From Vulcanimicrobiota bacterium (lineage in GTDB: Bacteria > Vulcanimicrobiota > Vulcanimicrobiia > Vulcanimicrobiales > Vulcanimicrobiaceae), in the NCBI GenBank assembly GCA_014304965.1, contig JACRTZ010000295.1, positions 1 to 5,895 on the forward strand: DNA of 5,895 nucleotides, written 5' to 3'. Both the position numbers and the translations under genes were made by a program. This document shows positions 1 to 5,895 of the stretch, one piece after another (the first letter of the stretch is position 1; each line of letters opens with the position of its first letter). Below the pieces are notes generated by a model. It was not told the DNA's origin. It did no database searches and saw only the letters and a list, made by a program, of their open reading frames with translations.

Positions 1-946
1 CGTACAACGCGAGGAGCGTGCTCTCCGGCAAGAACGCGCGCAAGTGAACGAGTTCCGCGTCGCAGCCCGCGAGGGCCGCACACACGGCGCCGAGATCGTC
101 GCCCTCGGCCTCGACGCGCGCCACCTGCAGTCCCCGAGCGCGCGCGCGATCGAATACGACCTCTCCATACGGTTCGCTACCGCCGCGCACGATCAGTTGC
201 GGCTTACGGCCCATCGCCGCGAGTTCAGCGACCGCATCCACCGCTTGCAGCCAATTCTTGTCGGGATCGAAGCGGCCGACTTTGACGAGCGCCGGCTTTC
301 CCCGCAATGCGTCGCGCAAGAGCGCGACCGTCGTGCGCTCCGGGCCGTCGAGCAACACTTCGTCTATGCCGTTCGGAATGACCAAAGCTGGAACGCCGGC
401 CTGCGCTAACTCGAACTTCATGTACCTGCTGACGGTCGTCACTGCGGCTGCCGCGCGTAAGCGGTTCCAGTCGATCCGGTCGAAGCCGTACGTGTTGTTC
501 GCGTTCCACAGGATCGTCGCGTTCGCCCGCATACCGCGCGCGCGCAACGCACGATCCAAGTTGACCGCGGCTTCGGCCGTCTGCCATTCCTCGGCGATGA
601 CGAGCACGCGTTCGCCTTCGGCGTGTGCGCGCGCGACCAATTCGTCCGCCACGAAACGCGGCACCGAATCGCGGAAGTCGTTGACCTTTCCCTCTTCGCC
701 GTCGTACACGTTACGCCGGTGATGGGACGAAATCCATTGGCACCAGCGTCGTAAGGTGACGCGCGGCCCCACACTCTCGACCGCCGGCAGTGAAGGATCT
801 CCGACGAAGTACAGTTCCGTCTCAACGCCCGCGTCGCCGAGCGCCTTCGCGAGCGAACTGACGCGCGTCCCCAGACCCCCGACCGATGAGTACCGGTCCG
901 GCCCTTCGAAGGAGAGCAATGCAGCATACTTATGACCCGCGATCAT
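1..946 (-). CDS. GT-B fold glycosyltransferase (GT4/GT5-like), C-terminus cut by window edge
   Basis: Seen: an open minus-strand frame of 315 codons from the ATG at 946 runs off the left edge. Residues 23-29 read GGLGTRV, the glycine-rich N-terminal loop of GT-B enzymes that bind a nucleotide sugar donor. The middle has EEWQTA (119-124) and WNANNTYGF (147-155). IPNGID (190-195) and GRFDPDKNW (224-232) are the usual opening of the second Rossmann domain, where the donor nucleotide binds. The E-x7-E donor-binding region expected next would lie beyond the edge. Family knowledge: such enzymes move a sugar from a nucleotide sugar to a glycan or small acceptor in the cytoplasm; donor and acceptor cannot be told here. 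It starts 46 bp after the aconitase stop with no promoter seen, so it may share that transcript. A TTG at 991 is a possible in-frame alternative start, but the ATG puts GGLG at a typical distance. No strong Shine-Dalgarno is visible. The fold assignment is firm; the substrate is unknown. Confidence 0.85.
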   Translation of the reverse strand, partial: MIAGHKYAALLSFEGPDRYSSVGGLGTRVSSLAKALGDAGVETELYFVGDPSLPAVESVGPRVTLRRWCQWISSHHRRNVYDGEEGKVNDFRDSVPRFVADELVARAHAEGERVLVIAEEWQTAEAAVNLDRALRARGMRANATILWNANNTYGFDRIDWNRLRAAAAVTTVSRYMKFELAQAGVPALVIPNGIDEVLLDGPERTTVALLRDALRGKPALVKVGRFDPDKNWLQAVDAVAELAAMGRKPQLIVRGGSEPYGEVVFDRARARGLQVARVEAEGDDLGAVCAALAGCDAELVHLRAFLPESTLLALY

Positions 947-992
947 GCCCGCCGCGCTCTCACGATCATCTGCGACTTTGCTCCGCTTCAAA

Positions 993-3755
993 CTAGCCGC
1001 GCAACTGTCGCAGGACGTACTGCATGATGCCCCCGTGCCTGAAATACTCCGCCTCGTCGGGCGTATCGATGCGGACGGTCGTAGCGAACTCACTCGTCTT
1101 GCCGTTTGCATCCCGCACGCGAACGGTCGTCCGGGTGCGCGGCTTGATGCCGGCGGCCAGTCCGATGAAATCAAACGTCTCTTCGCCCGTGAGGCCGAGC
1201 GATTCGCGGGTCGCACCGTCGGCGTATTCGAGCGGCAGGATGCCCATGCCGATCAGATTCGAGCGATGAATGCGCTCGAACGACTCGGCAATCGCGACGC
1301 GGATGCCGAGCAACATGGGTCCCTTCGCAGCCCAATCGCGTGACGAGCCGGAGCCATACTCCTTGCCGGCGAGCACGACCAGGGGCGTCCCATCTTCTTT
1401 GTAACGCATGGCTGCGTCGAAGATCGCCAAGCGCTCGTTCGCCGGCAGGTAGCGCGTGACGCCGCCTTCGACGCCCGGCACGAGCAGATTCTTGAGCCGC
1501 ACGTTCGCAAACGTGCCGCGCGCCATCACCTCGTGATTGCCGCGGCGCGCTCCGTACGAATTGAAATCCGCGGGTCCTACGCCGCGTTCCATCAGATACT
1601 TCGCGGCAGGGCTCGATTTCGCAATCGAGCCGGCAGGCGAAATGTGATCGGTCGTAATGCTGTCGCCGACCATCACGAGCACGCGCGCGCCCGTGATGTC
1701 GCGGCCCGCTTCGGGCTGGGGCGTCATGCCGTCGAAGAACGACGGTTTCTTGATGTACTCGTCGTCTGCCGCCCAGGCATAGCGTTCGCCGGTCGGCACC
1801 TTCAACGCTCGCCAATTGTCTTCGCCCTTGAACACATCGGCATAGCGTGTCCGGAACATCGTTTCCGACAGACATTCCGCGATCGTCGCGTCGATCTCGG
1901 CGTTCGACGGCCAGAGATCGCGCAGGTACACGGGCTTTCCGTCCTTGCCGTTGCCGAGCGATTCGGTCGTGAGGTCCACGTCCATGCGGCCGGCGAGCGC
2001 ATACGCGACGCAGAGCGGCGGCGATGCGAGGTAGTTCGCGCGCACTTGCGGATGGATCCGGCCTTCGAAGTTCCGGTTGCCGGATAAGACGGCGGCTACG
2101 ATCAAGTCACGATCCGCAACTTCTTGCGCGACATCGTCGGGCAGCGGACCGCTGTTGCCGATGCAGGTCGTGCAGCCGTAACCGACGAGCCCGAAACCGA
2201 GCGCGTCCAAGTACCGGTCGAGGCCTGCCTTCTGCAGATAATCGGTGACGACTTTGGAACCGGGCGCGAGGCTCGTTTTCACCCACGGCTTGCGCTGCAG
2301 GCCGCGCTCGACGGCCTTTTTCGCGAGCAAACCCGCGCACACGAGAACCGCCGGGTTCGACGTATTGGTGCACGACGTTATCGCCGCGATGACGACCGCT
2401 CCGTCGGACAGTCCGATTTCCCGATACGCAGCGACGGCCGTCCCGCCCCCGCCTTCGTTTTCGAGGCGCGCCACCGCGCCGTCGGTGCTCTTGCCGTTCG
2501 ACGGGGAATTTGCCGCCGCGCGCGTCTTCTGCCAATCGCCGAGCGCTTTCGCGAACTCGACCTTCACGTCGGAGAGCGAAACGCGATCCTGCGGCCGCCG
2601 CGGTCCGGCGATGTTCGGAACGACCGTGTCGAGATCGAGTTCGACGATCTGACTAAACGTGGGATCTTCTGAGGCGTCGGTGCGGAACATGCCCTGCTCT
2701 TTCGCGTACGCCTCGACGAGCGCGACCTGCGCGTCGGGCCGCCCCGTCAGTCGCAAATAGGCGAGCGTTTGATCGTCGATCGGGAAGATCGCGCAGGTCG
2801 AACCGTATTCGGGCGACATGTTGCCCATCGTCGTGCGGTCCGCGACCGTCAAGTTGGAAAGTCCCTTGCCGAAGAACTCGACGAACTTCCCGACGACGCC
2901 CGTCTTGCGCAAGAGTTCGGTCACGCGCAGGACGAGGTCGGTGGACGTGACGCCTTCGCGCAATTTGCCGTTCAGCCGGACGCCGACCACCTCGGGGATC
3001 AACATCGAAACCGGCTGGCCCAGCATGGCAGCTTCGGCCTCGATGCCGCCGACGCCCCAGGCCAAGATGCCGAGACCGTTGGCCATCGTCGTATGGGAAT
3101 CGGTTCCGACGACGGTATCGGGATAGGCGTCGCCGCTCGCGTCGGGACCCGAGCCCGCCCCGCCGGCGCCGAAAACCACGCGCGAAAGAAATTCAATGTT
3201 GACCTGATGCACGATGCCCGTGTCGGGCGGCACCGCGCGGAAGTTGTCGAACGCGCTCTGTCCCCATTTGAGAAAGGCGTAGCGGTCGCCGTTGCGTTCG
3301 TACTCGAGCCGCACGTTTTCGGCAAATGCGCCGGGATCGCCGAAGCGATCCACTTGCACCGAGTGGTCGATCACGAGTTCCACGGGTTGCAGCGGGTTGA
3401 TCTTCTTCGGATCGCCGCCCAAGTCGGCCATCGCATCGCGCATCGCGGCGAGATCCACGACGCAGGGCACCCCGGTAAAATCTTGGAGCAGTACGCGCGC
3501 GGGACGGTAGGCGATCTCGCGAGCCTCGCTTTTCGGCGACCAATCCGCGAGTGCCGCGACGTCGTCTTTCTTGACGCTGCGGTCGTCTTCGTATCGCAAA
3601 AGATTTTCAAGCAAGATTTTGAGGCTGTAGGGTAGCTTGGCAACCTTCGCATGCCCGGCGCGCTCGAGCGCGGCCAGCCGAAAAATCGTATACGTCCGGT
3701 CGCCGACCGCGAGCGTTCCGCGAGCCCCGAAACTGTCCGTTTGCGCGTTTAGCAT
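993..3755 (-). CDS. acnA: Aconitate hydratase, AcnA/IRP1 type
   Basis: Converts citrate to isocitrate through cis-aconitate in the TCA cycle, in the cytoplasm, using a [4Fe-4S] cluster. The 920-residue protein is complete. The three cluster ligands are present: C462 in TSCTNTSNP, and C528 and C531 in GCTTC; their spacing (66 and 3) is that of E. coli AcnA. Active-site segments include GTDSHTTM (217-224), the swivel-domain DSITTDHISPAG (698-709) and GSGSSRDWA (801-809) with the catalytic Ser-Arg group at 804-806. HPQVRANYL and RGNHEVMARGTFAN are further family blocks. Domain order is that of AcnA, with the swivel domain at the C-terminus, unlike AcnB. It is about 30 residues longer than E. coli AcnA, mostly from a Ser/Gly/Ala-rich linker at about 413-440. 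The ATG at 3755 fits the family N-terminus (DSFGARGTL at 7-15). No Shine-Dalgarno precedes it. Upstream lies a 100 bp gap with two palindromes; the glycosyltransferase follows after 46 bp. Confidence 0.98.
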   Translation of the reverse strand: MLNAQTDSFGARGTLAVGDRTYTIFRLAALERAGHAKVAKLPYSLKILLENLLRYEDDRSVKKDDVAALADWSPKSEAREIAYRPARVLLQDFTGVPCVVDLAAMRDAMADLGGDPKKINPLQPVELVIDHSVQVDRFGDPGAFAENVRLEYERNGDRYAFLKWGQSAFDNFRAVPPDTGIVHQVNIEFLSRVVFGAGGAGSGPDASGDAYPDTVVGTDSHTTMANGLGILAWGVGGIEAEAAMLGQPVSMLIPEVVGVRLNGKLREGVTSTDLVLRVTELLRKTGVVGKFVEFFGKGLSNLTVADRTTMGNMSPEYGSTCAIFPIDDQTLAYLRLTGRPDAQVALVEAYAKEQGMFRTDASEDPTFSQIVELDLDTVVPNIAGPRRPQDRVSLSDVKVEFAKALGDWQKTRAAANSPSNGKSTDGAVARLENEGGGGTAVAAYREIGLSDGAVVIAAITSCTNTSNPAVLVCAGLLAKKAVERGLQRKPWVKTSLAPGSKVVTDYLQKAGLDRYLDALGFGLVGYGCTTCIGNSGPLPDDVAQEVADRDLIVAAVLSGNRNFEGRIHPQVRANYLASPPLCVAYALAGRMDVDLTTESLGNGKDGKPVYLRDLWPSNAEIDATIAECLSETMFRTRYADVFKGEDNWRALKVPTGERYAWAADDEYIKKPSFFDGMTPQPEAGRDITGARVLVMVGDSITTDHISPAGSIAKSSPAAKYLMERGVGPADFNSYGARRGNHEVMARGTFANVRLKNLLVPGVEGGVTRYLPANERLAIFDAAMRYKEDGTPLVVLAGKEYGSGSSRDWAAKGPMLLGIRVAIAESFERIHRSNLIGMGILPLEYADGATRESLGLTGEETFDFIGLAAGIKPRTRTTVRVRDANGKTSEFATTVRIDTPDEAEYFRHGGIMQYVLRQLRG

Positions 3756-3792
3756 AGGCGGGGCGGGTTCGCTACGGTCCGGAATCTACCCC

Positions 3793-3822
3793 GTGTTTCG
3801 CAAACGCTTTTTGTTCCACAAA
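3793..3822. promoter_or_regulatory. Pair of short palindromes upstream of aconitase, candidate operator
   Basis: The 100 bp gap between the ribonuclease D stop and the aconitase start holds two inverted repeats. One, at 3810-3822, is perfect: TTTGT, spacer TCC, ACAAA. The other, at 3793-3807, has arms GTGTTT and AAACGC with one mismatch around spacer CGC. They are AT-rich islands in GC-rich DNA and the nearer one ends 37 bp before the aconitase ATG. This is a plausible place for a regulator site or a 5' leader hairpin. I could not fit a good -35/-10 pair: TAGATT lies at about 3784-3789 on the minus strand and TAAACT at about 3830-3835, both without a proper -35. I do not match the site to any named regulator. 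The repeats are seen directly; the regulatory role is inference. Confidence 0.35.
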
Positions 3823-3855
3823 TCGGGATAGTTTAGGTGTGGCGCACGGCGGCGC

Positions 3856-5049
3856 TTAGGCGTTATCGGTGCTTTTAAGTTCGACGCGCTCGACGTGCGG
3901 ATTTCCGGCGGCGCTTCCCCCAATTGCGAGCGCGGTTTCACCCGTCAGCAGTGCGTGCAGCGGTTGGGCGACGAGCGCGGCGCGCCAGCCGCCCGCACCG
4001 ATTGTGTCCGCGATTGCTTCGGGTGTCGGCGGAAGTTCGCGCGCCACCCGCTCCAGCGCCGCGCGTGGAGCGAGCAAGCTTGCAGGCAGATCGTTCTCGG
4101 TGGCAAGCGCGTTGATCAGCACCGAGAGACATGACACGACCGCTTCGCGATCGGCGCCCGCCGGCCGCGCGGGCCGTCGCGGAAGAGCATCTTCTTCGAG
4201 AGCCAAGCCCGCGGCCACGGCCGCAACGATACGGTCGCCGAAGTGTTTGCGCGCGCCGGCGTCGAGCCGGCGCAGTTGCGAAAGATCGTCCCGCTTGGAT
4301 GGGCGCAGCGCCACGAGGCCCGACATGACGTCGTCGGGGATGATGTATTTTAACGGAACGTCTCGCTCGCGCGCGAGCGTATCGCGCAGACGCGCGATCT
4401 CACGTAATATGCCAAGTTCGCGGCGATTCATGCGCATGGCGCCCGGGATGCGCAGGTACAACCGTTCGGGATCCTGACGGTAGCGCGCAGGATCTACCAA
4501 GTCGCGCGCGTCTTCCTCATACCAGGGCCAGCGTCCGGCAGATTCAAGCCTCGCACGCAAGGCATCCGCCATCGGAATCAAGTAGCGCACGTCGTCCACG
4601 AGATAGTCGAGTTGCTGCGGCGTAAACGGACGCGCGCTCCAATCGCTGACGGTCTGCGACTTGCGCAAGCGCGTACCGGTCAAGTCGTGCACGAGATCGC
4701 CCAGCGAGATGGACATGCCGTAGCCGCAGAACGCCGCGGCCAACTGCGTGTCGAACGCTGCCCGGGGCAGGCGATCGAAGCGGTCCGCAAAGATCTTGAG
4801 ATCGCTTTGAAGCGCGTGACCGACCAGCGTCTTGGTTGCGAACGCATCCGCGAGCGGCTGCAAGTCCCCCACGCGCAGCGCATCCACGATCGCAACCTCA
4901 TCGCCGACGACGAGCTGGAGCACCATCAGCCGTGCGGCGTACGATTTCTCGTTGTGAAATTCAGTGTCGAAGGCGACGCGTTCGACCCCTTCGATGCGTT
5001 CGCAGAGCGCGCCAAGCGCCGCGGCATCTTCGACGACGGTAGCGTTCAT
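3856..5049 (-). CDS. rnd: Ribonuclease D (DEDDy 3'-5' exoribonuclease with HRDC domain)
   Basis: Trims the 3' ends of tRNA precursors and other small structured RNAs in the cytoplasm using two metal ions. The 397-residue protein has the whole DEDDy set: Exo I FDTEF with D28 and E30, Exo II GHALQSDLKIF with D83, and Exo III YLVDD with Y149 and D153. The exonuclease domain covers about 1-175. The block KSQTVSDWSARPFTPQQL (130-147) just before Exo III is typical of the family. An HRDC RNA-binding domain follows at about 208-285 (MNRRELGILREIARLRD and the PSKRDDL segment). The rest, about 300-385, is the C-terminal region, where family members have a second HRDC-like helical domain. Length is close to E. 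coli RNase D (375). The ATG at 5049 overlaps the stop of the upstream membrane protein gene (ATGA), and only a weak purine run (GGGA) precedes it, so translation probably depends on coupling. The stop is TAA and no convincing terminator follows. Confidence 0.96.
   Translation of the reverse strand: MNATVVEDAAALGALCERIEGVERVAFDTEFHNEKSYAARLMVLQLVVGDEVAIVDALRVGDLQPLADAFATKTLVGHALQSDLKIFADRFDRLPRAAFDTQLAAAFCGYGMSISLGDLVHDLTGTRLRKSQTVSDWSARPFTPQQLDYLVDDVRYLIPMADALRARLESAGRWPWYEEDARDLVDPARYRQDPERLYLRIPGAMRMNRRELGILREIARLRDTLARERDVPLKYIIPDDVMSGLVALRPSKRDDLSQLRRLDAGARKHFGDRIVAAVAAGLALEEDALPRRPARPAGADREAVVSCLSVLINALATENDLPASLLAPRAALERVARELPPTPEAIADTIGAGGWRAALVAQPLHALLTGETALAIGGSAAGNPHVERVELKSTDNA
5046..5049 (-). 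other. ATGA stop-start overlap linking the VTT gene to rnd
   Basis: On the minus strand the four bases ATGA serve as the ribonuclease D start codon (ATG) and the TGA stop of the upstream membrane protein. Such overlaps normally mean one mRNA and reinitiation by the terminating ribosome. This supports the two genes being in one operon and fixes the rnd start. Confidence 0.85.
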
Positions 5050-5723
5050 CGCCGCGGTTCCCGGTGTGTGCTGGACTCGGGAGCTCGCTCGATGCGCACG
5101 CCTGACGGCGATGGACGCGGGCGGCGGTGAAACATGTGACGGATGCGTTCAGTCATGCGGGAGTGCTGATAGTAGGACGAAACCGATTCGGATACCCGAT
5201 CGCCGAAGATCGCAAGCAAGGTACACACCGGAATGGCGATCGCGCACATCGTCCACACGTGTACCCACATCGGAATCCGGAAAGCGGCGGCGATTTGCGT
5301 CGCCATCGTGCCGCCGAGGCCGGGAATGATGCGCAGCGTCAGCAAGAAAGGCGGCGAGCCCACTTTGAAGCGCCTGACCCACGGCGGCAATTTCTCGATG
5401 TGATCGTGCAATTCGAGCAAATGTGACGTGCGGCGCGCCAGCTTGTATCCGACCATGGCCGCGAAGACGAGGCCGATCGCATTGACTACCGAGCCCCAGA
5501 GCGGGCCGAAGATCACGCCGTTCATGACCGCGAGCGCGTCCGTCACCGAAAACGGAGCCGACGCGACCGCCGTAAAAATCAGGATGGCCAGCGGATATGC
5601 GAGCCACCCGAGATTCGCGAGGCCGGCCTCGACGAAAGGTTTGAACTTGATCACAGACGCTGCCAGCGCAAACGAGCCGAAGAAAATAACAGCGGCTTCG
5701 AAGCGGCGCCACACGGCGCTCAC
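5046..5723 (-). CDS. TVP38/TMEM64-family (VTT domain) integral membrane protein
   Basis: A 225-residue membrane protein of the DedA/VTT superfamily. Hydrophobic segments lie at about 9-25, 40-56, 63-92 and 150-173; in addition there is a re-entrant-like stretch around 126-146. The family signature is visible in two halves: GVIFGPLWGS (69-78) leading into a glycine/alanine-rich helix that ends in YKLAR (93-97), and FLLTLRIIPGLGGT (126-139) with the conserved Arg131 and Pro134. The tail from 189 is strongly basic with many Arg and Pro, probably cytoplasmic. Members of the wider superfamily are linked to lipid scrambling and membrane homeostasis, but this protein's substrate is unknown. The start is a GTG at 5723 with a possible GAGGA ribosome site 10 bases before it; a GTG three codons in (5714) is an alternative that would cost only three residues. 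The stop overlaps the rnd start. Confidence 0.88.
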   Translation of the reverse strand: MSAVWRRFEAAVIFFGSFALAASVIKFKPFVEAGLANLGWLAYPLAILIFTAVASAPFSVTDALAVMNGVIFGPLWGSVVNAIGLVFAAMVGYKLARRTSHLLELHDHIEKLPPWVRRFKVGSPPFLLTLRIIPGLGGTMATQIAAAFRIPMWVHVWTMCAIAIPVCTLLAIFGDRVSESVSSYYQHSRMTERIRHMFHRRPRPSPSGVRIERAPESSTHREPRR

Positions 5724-5729
5724 GCAGAG

Positions 5730-5895
5730 ATGATCCTCGCGGGCACGATCTACTTGCTTTGCGCCTGGGGTATCTATGCCTCTGCAGTCATGGCCCGTAA
5801 GTCGCTTCGGGCGGCGCGGGGCGGACTGAGCGAAGCAAGCGTGGTGGACAGCGAACGCGCCCGGGCGATCGGCGGCTTGCCGAACTCGTTCTACG
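5730..5895 (+). CDS. Membrane protein start, VKOR-like (tentative), cut by window edge
   Basis: Seen: an open plus-strand frame from the ATG at 5730 gives 55 codons to the edge, with about 80 percent G or C at third positions, as expected for a real gene here. Residues 2-20 form one hydrophobic helix, followed by the basic stretch ARKSLRAAR (22-30). The segment VVDSERARAIGGLPNSFYG (38 onward, the last G inferred from the single final base) resembles the V-x-x-S...G-[IL]-P-N-x-x-x-G block of vitamin K epoxide reductase (VKOR) family proteins, which in typical members sits just after the redox cysteines. No cysteine is present in that loop; the only one is C11 inside the helix. If it is a VKOR relative, it has lost the first loop cysteine pair and may not act as a disulfide reductase. 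The start is only six bases from the divergent VTT start and lacks a clear ribosome site, so a later start such as the ATG at codon 21 (5790) is possible but would remove the helix. Confidence 0.5.
   Translation, partial: MILAGTIYLLCAWGIYASAVMARKSLRAARGGLSEASVVDSERARAIGGLPNSFY
5734..5738 (-). promoter_or_regulatory. Possible Shine-Dalgarno for the VTT protein gene
   Basis: The minus strand reads GAGGA here, 10 bases before the GTG at 5723. The spacing is slightly long but usable. It lies inside the first codons of the plus-strand gene, so the two translation starts share the same DNA. It favours the GTG at 5723 over the internal GTG at 5714, for which it would be too distant. Confidence 0.4.

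Noticed and set aside
439..927. Minus-strand open frame of 162 codons at the glycosyltransferase locus
   Set aside because: It is out of frame with the GT-B motifs and its translation is dominated by Arg, Ser and Thr; the frame from 946 carries GGLG and IPNGID and is the real one.
1533..2087. Plus-strand open frame of 184 codons antisense to the aconitase C-terminal half
   Set aside because: Same reason: low-complexity Arg/Ala-rich translation opposite conserved aconitase blocks.
2769..3635. Long plus-strand open frame of 288 codons antisense to aconitase
   Set aside because: It lies wholly opposite the well-conserved aconitase frame; its translation is rich in Arg, Ala, Asp and His with no recognisable motif, as expected of a GC-rich antisense shadow.
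3841..3858. GC-rich inverted repeat after the ribonuclease D stop as a terminator
   Set aside because: The arms are only about four bases (GCGC/GCGC) and no T-run follows on the minus strand, so it does not qualify as an intrinsic terminator.
3830..3858. Sigma70-like promoter with TAAACT as -10
   Set aside because: At a 17-base spacing the -35 position reads TAAGCG, a poor match; not reported as a promoter.
1..5895. Mobile elements, CRISPR arrays, tRNA or rRNA genes
   Set aside because: No terminal inverted repeats, transposase motifs, regularly spaced repeats or tRNA-like cloverleaf segments were seen; nearly all bases are covered by the five genes.

Overview
This is a GC-rich, gene-dense bacterial chromosomal segment with the look of core metabolic DNA. 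There is no sign of insertion sequences, phage genes, CRISPR repeats, tRNA or rRNA. Four genes lie on the minus strand in one file, read from right to left: a TVP38/TMEM64-type (VTT domain) membrane protein, ribonuclease D, aconitate hydratase of the AcnA type, and a GT-B glycosyltransferase whose C-terminus is cut by the left edge. A fifth gene starts on the plus strand at the right edge; only its first 55 codons are visible and they resemble a VKOR-family membrane protein.

Layout. Positions 5723 to 5046 hold the VTT protein. Its stop overlaps the start of ribonuclease D (5049 to 3856) by an ATGA, so these two are probably translationally coupled. A 100 bp gap follows. It carries two short palindromes and is the only real intergenic space in the window, so it is the likely site of a promoter or operator for the aconitase gene (3755 to 993). 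The glycosyltransferase starts 46 bp after the aconitase stop and could be co-transcribed with it. At the right edge the VTT gene and the plus-strand gene are head to head, with only six bases between the proposed start codons.

Function. Aconitase is a TCA-cycle [4Fe-4S] enzyme, ribonuclease D trims the 3' ends of stable RNA, the VTT protein is an integral membrane protein of the DedA-like superfamily, and the glycosyltransferase probably builds a polysaccharide or modifies a small acceptor. I see no shared pathway; the grouping looks like ordinary housekeeping co-orientation.

Organism. High GC at third positions, a single long AcnA, HRDC-bearing ribonuclease D and weak Shine-Dalgarno sequences fit a GC-rich bacterium outside the well-studied model groups. 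A poorly cultured phylum such as Eremiobacterota/Vulcanimicrobiota is a hunch only and cannot be proved from this window. I did not find a convincing new biological system here. The points most worth a second look are the palindrome pair upstream of aconitase, the cysteine-poor VKOR-like start and the very tight divergent start pair.
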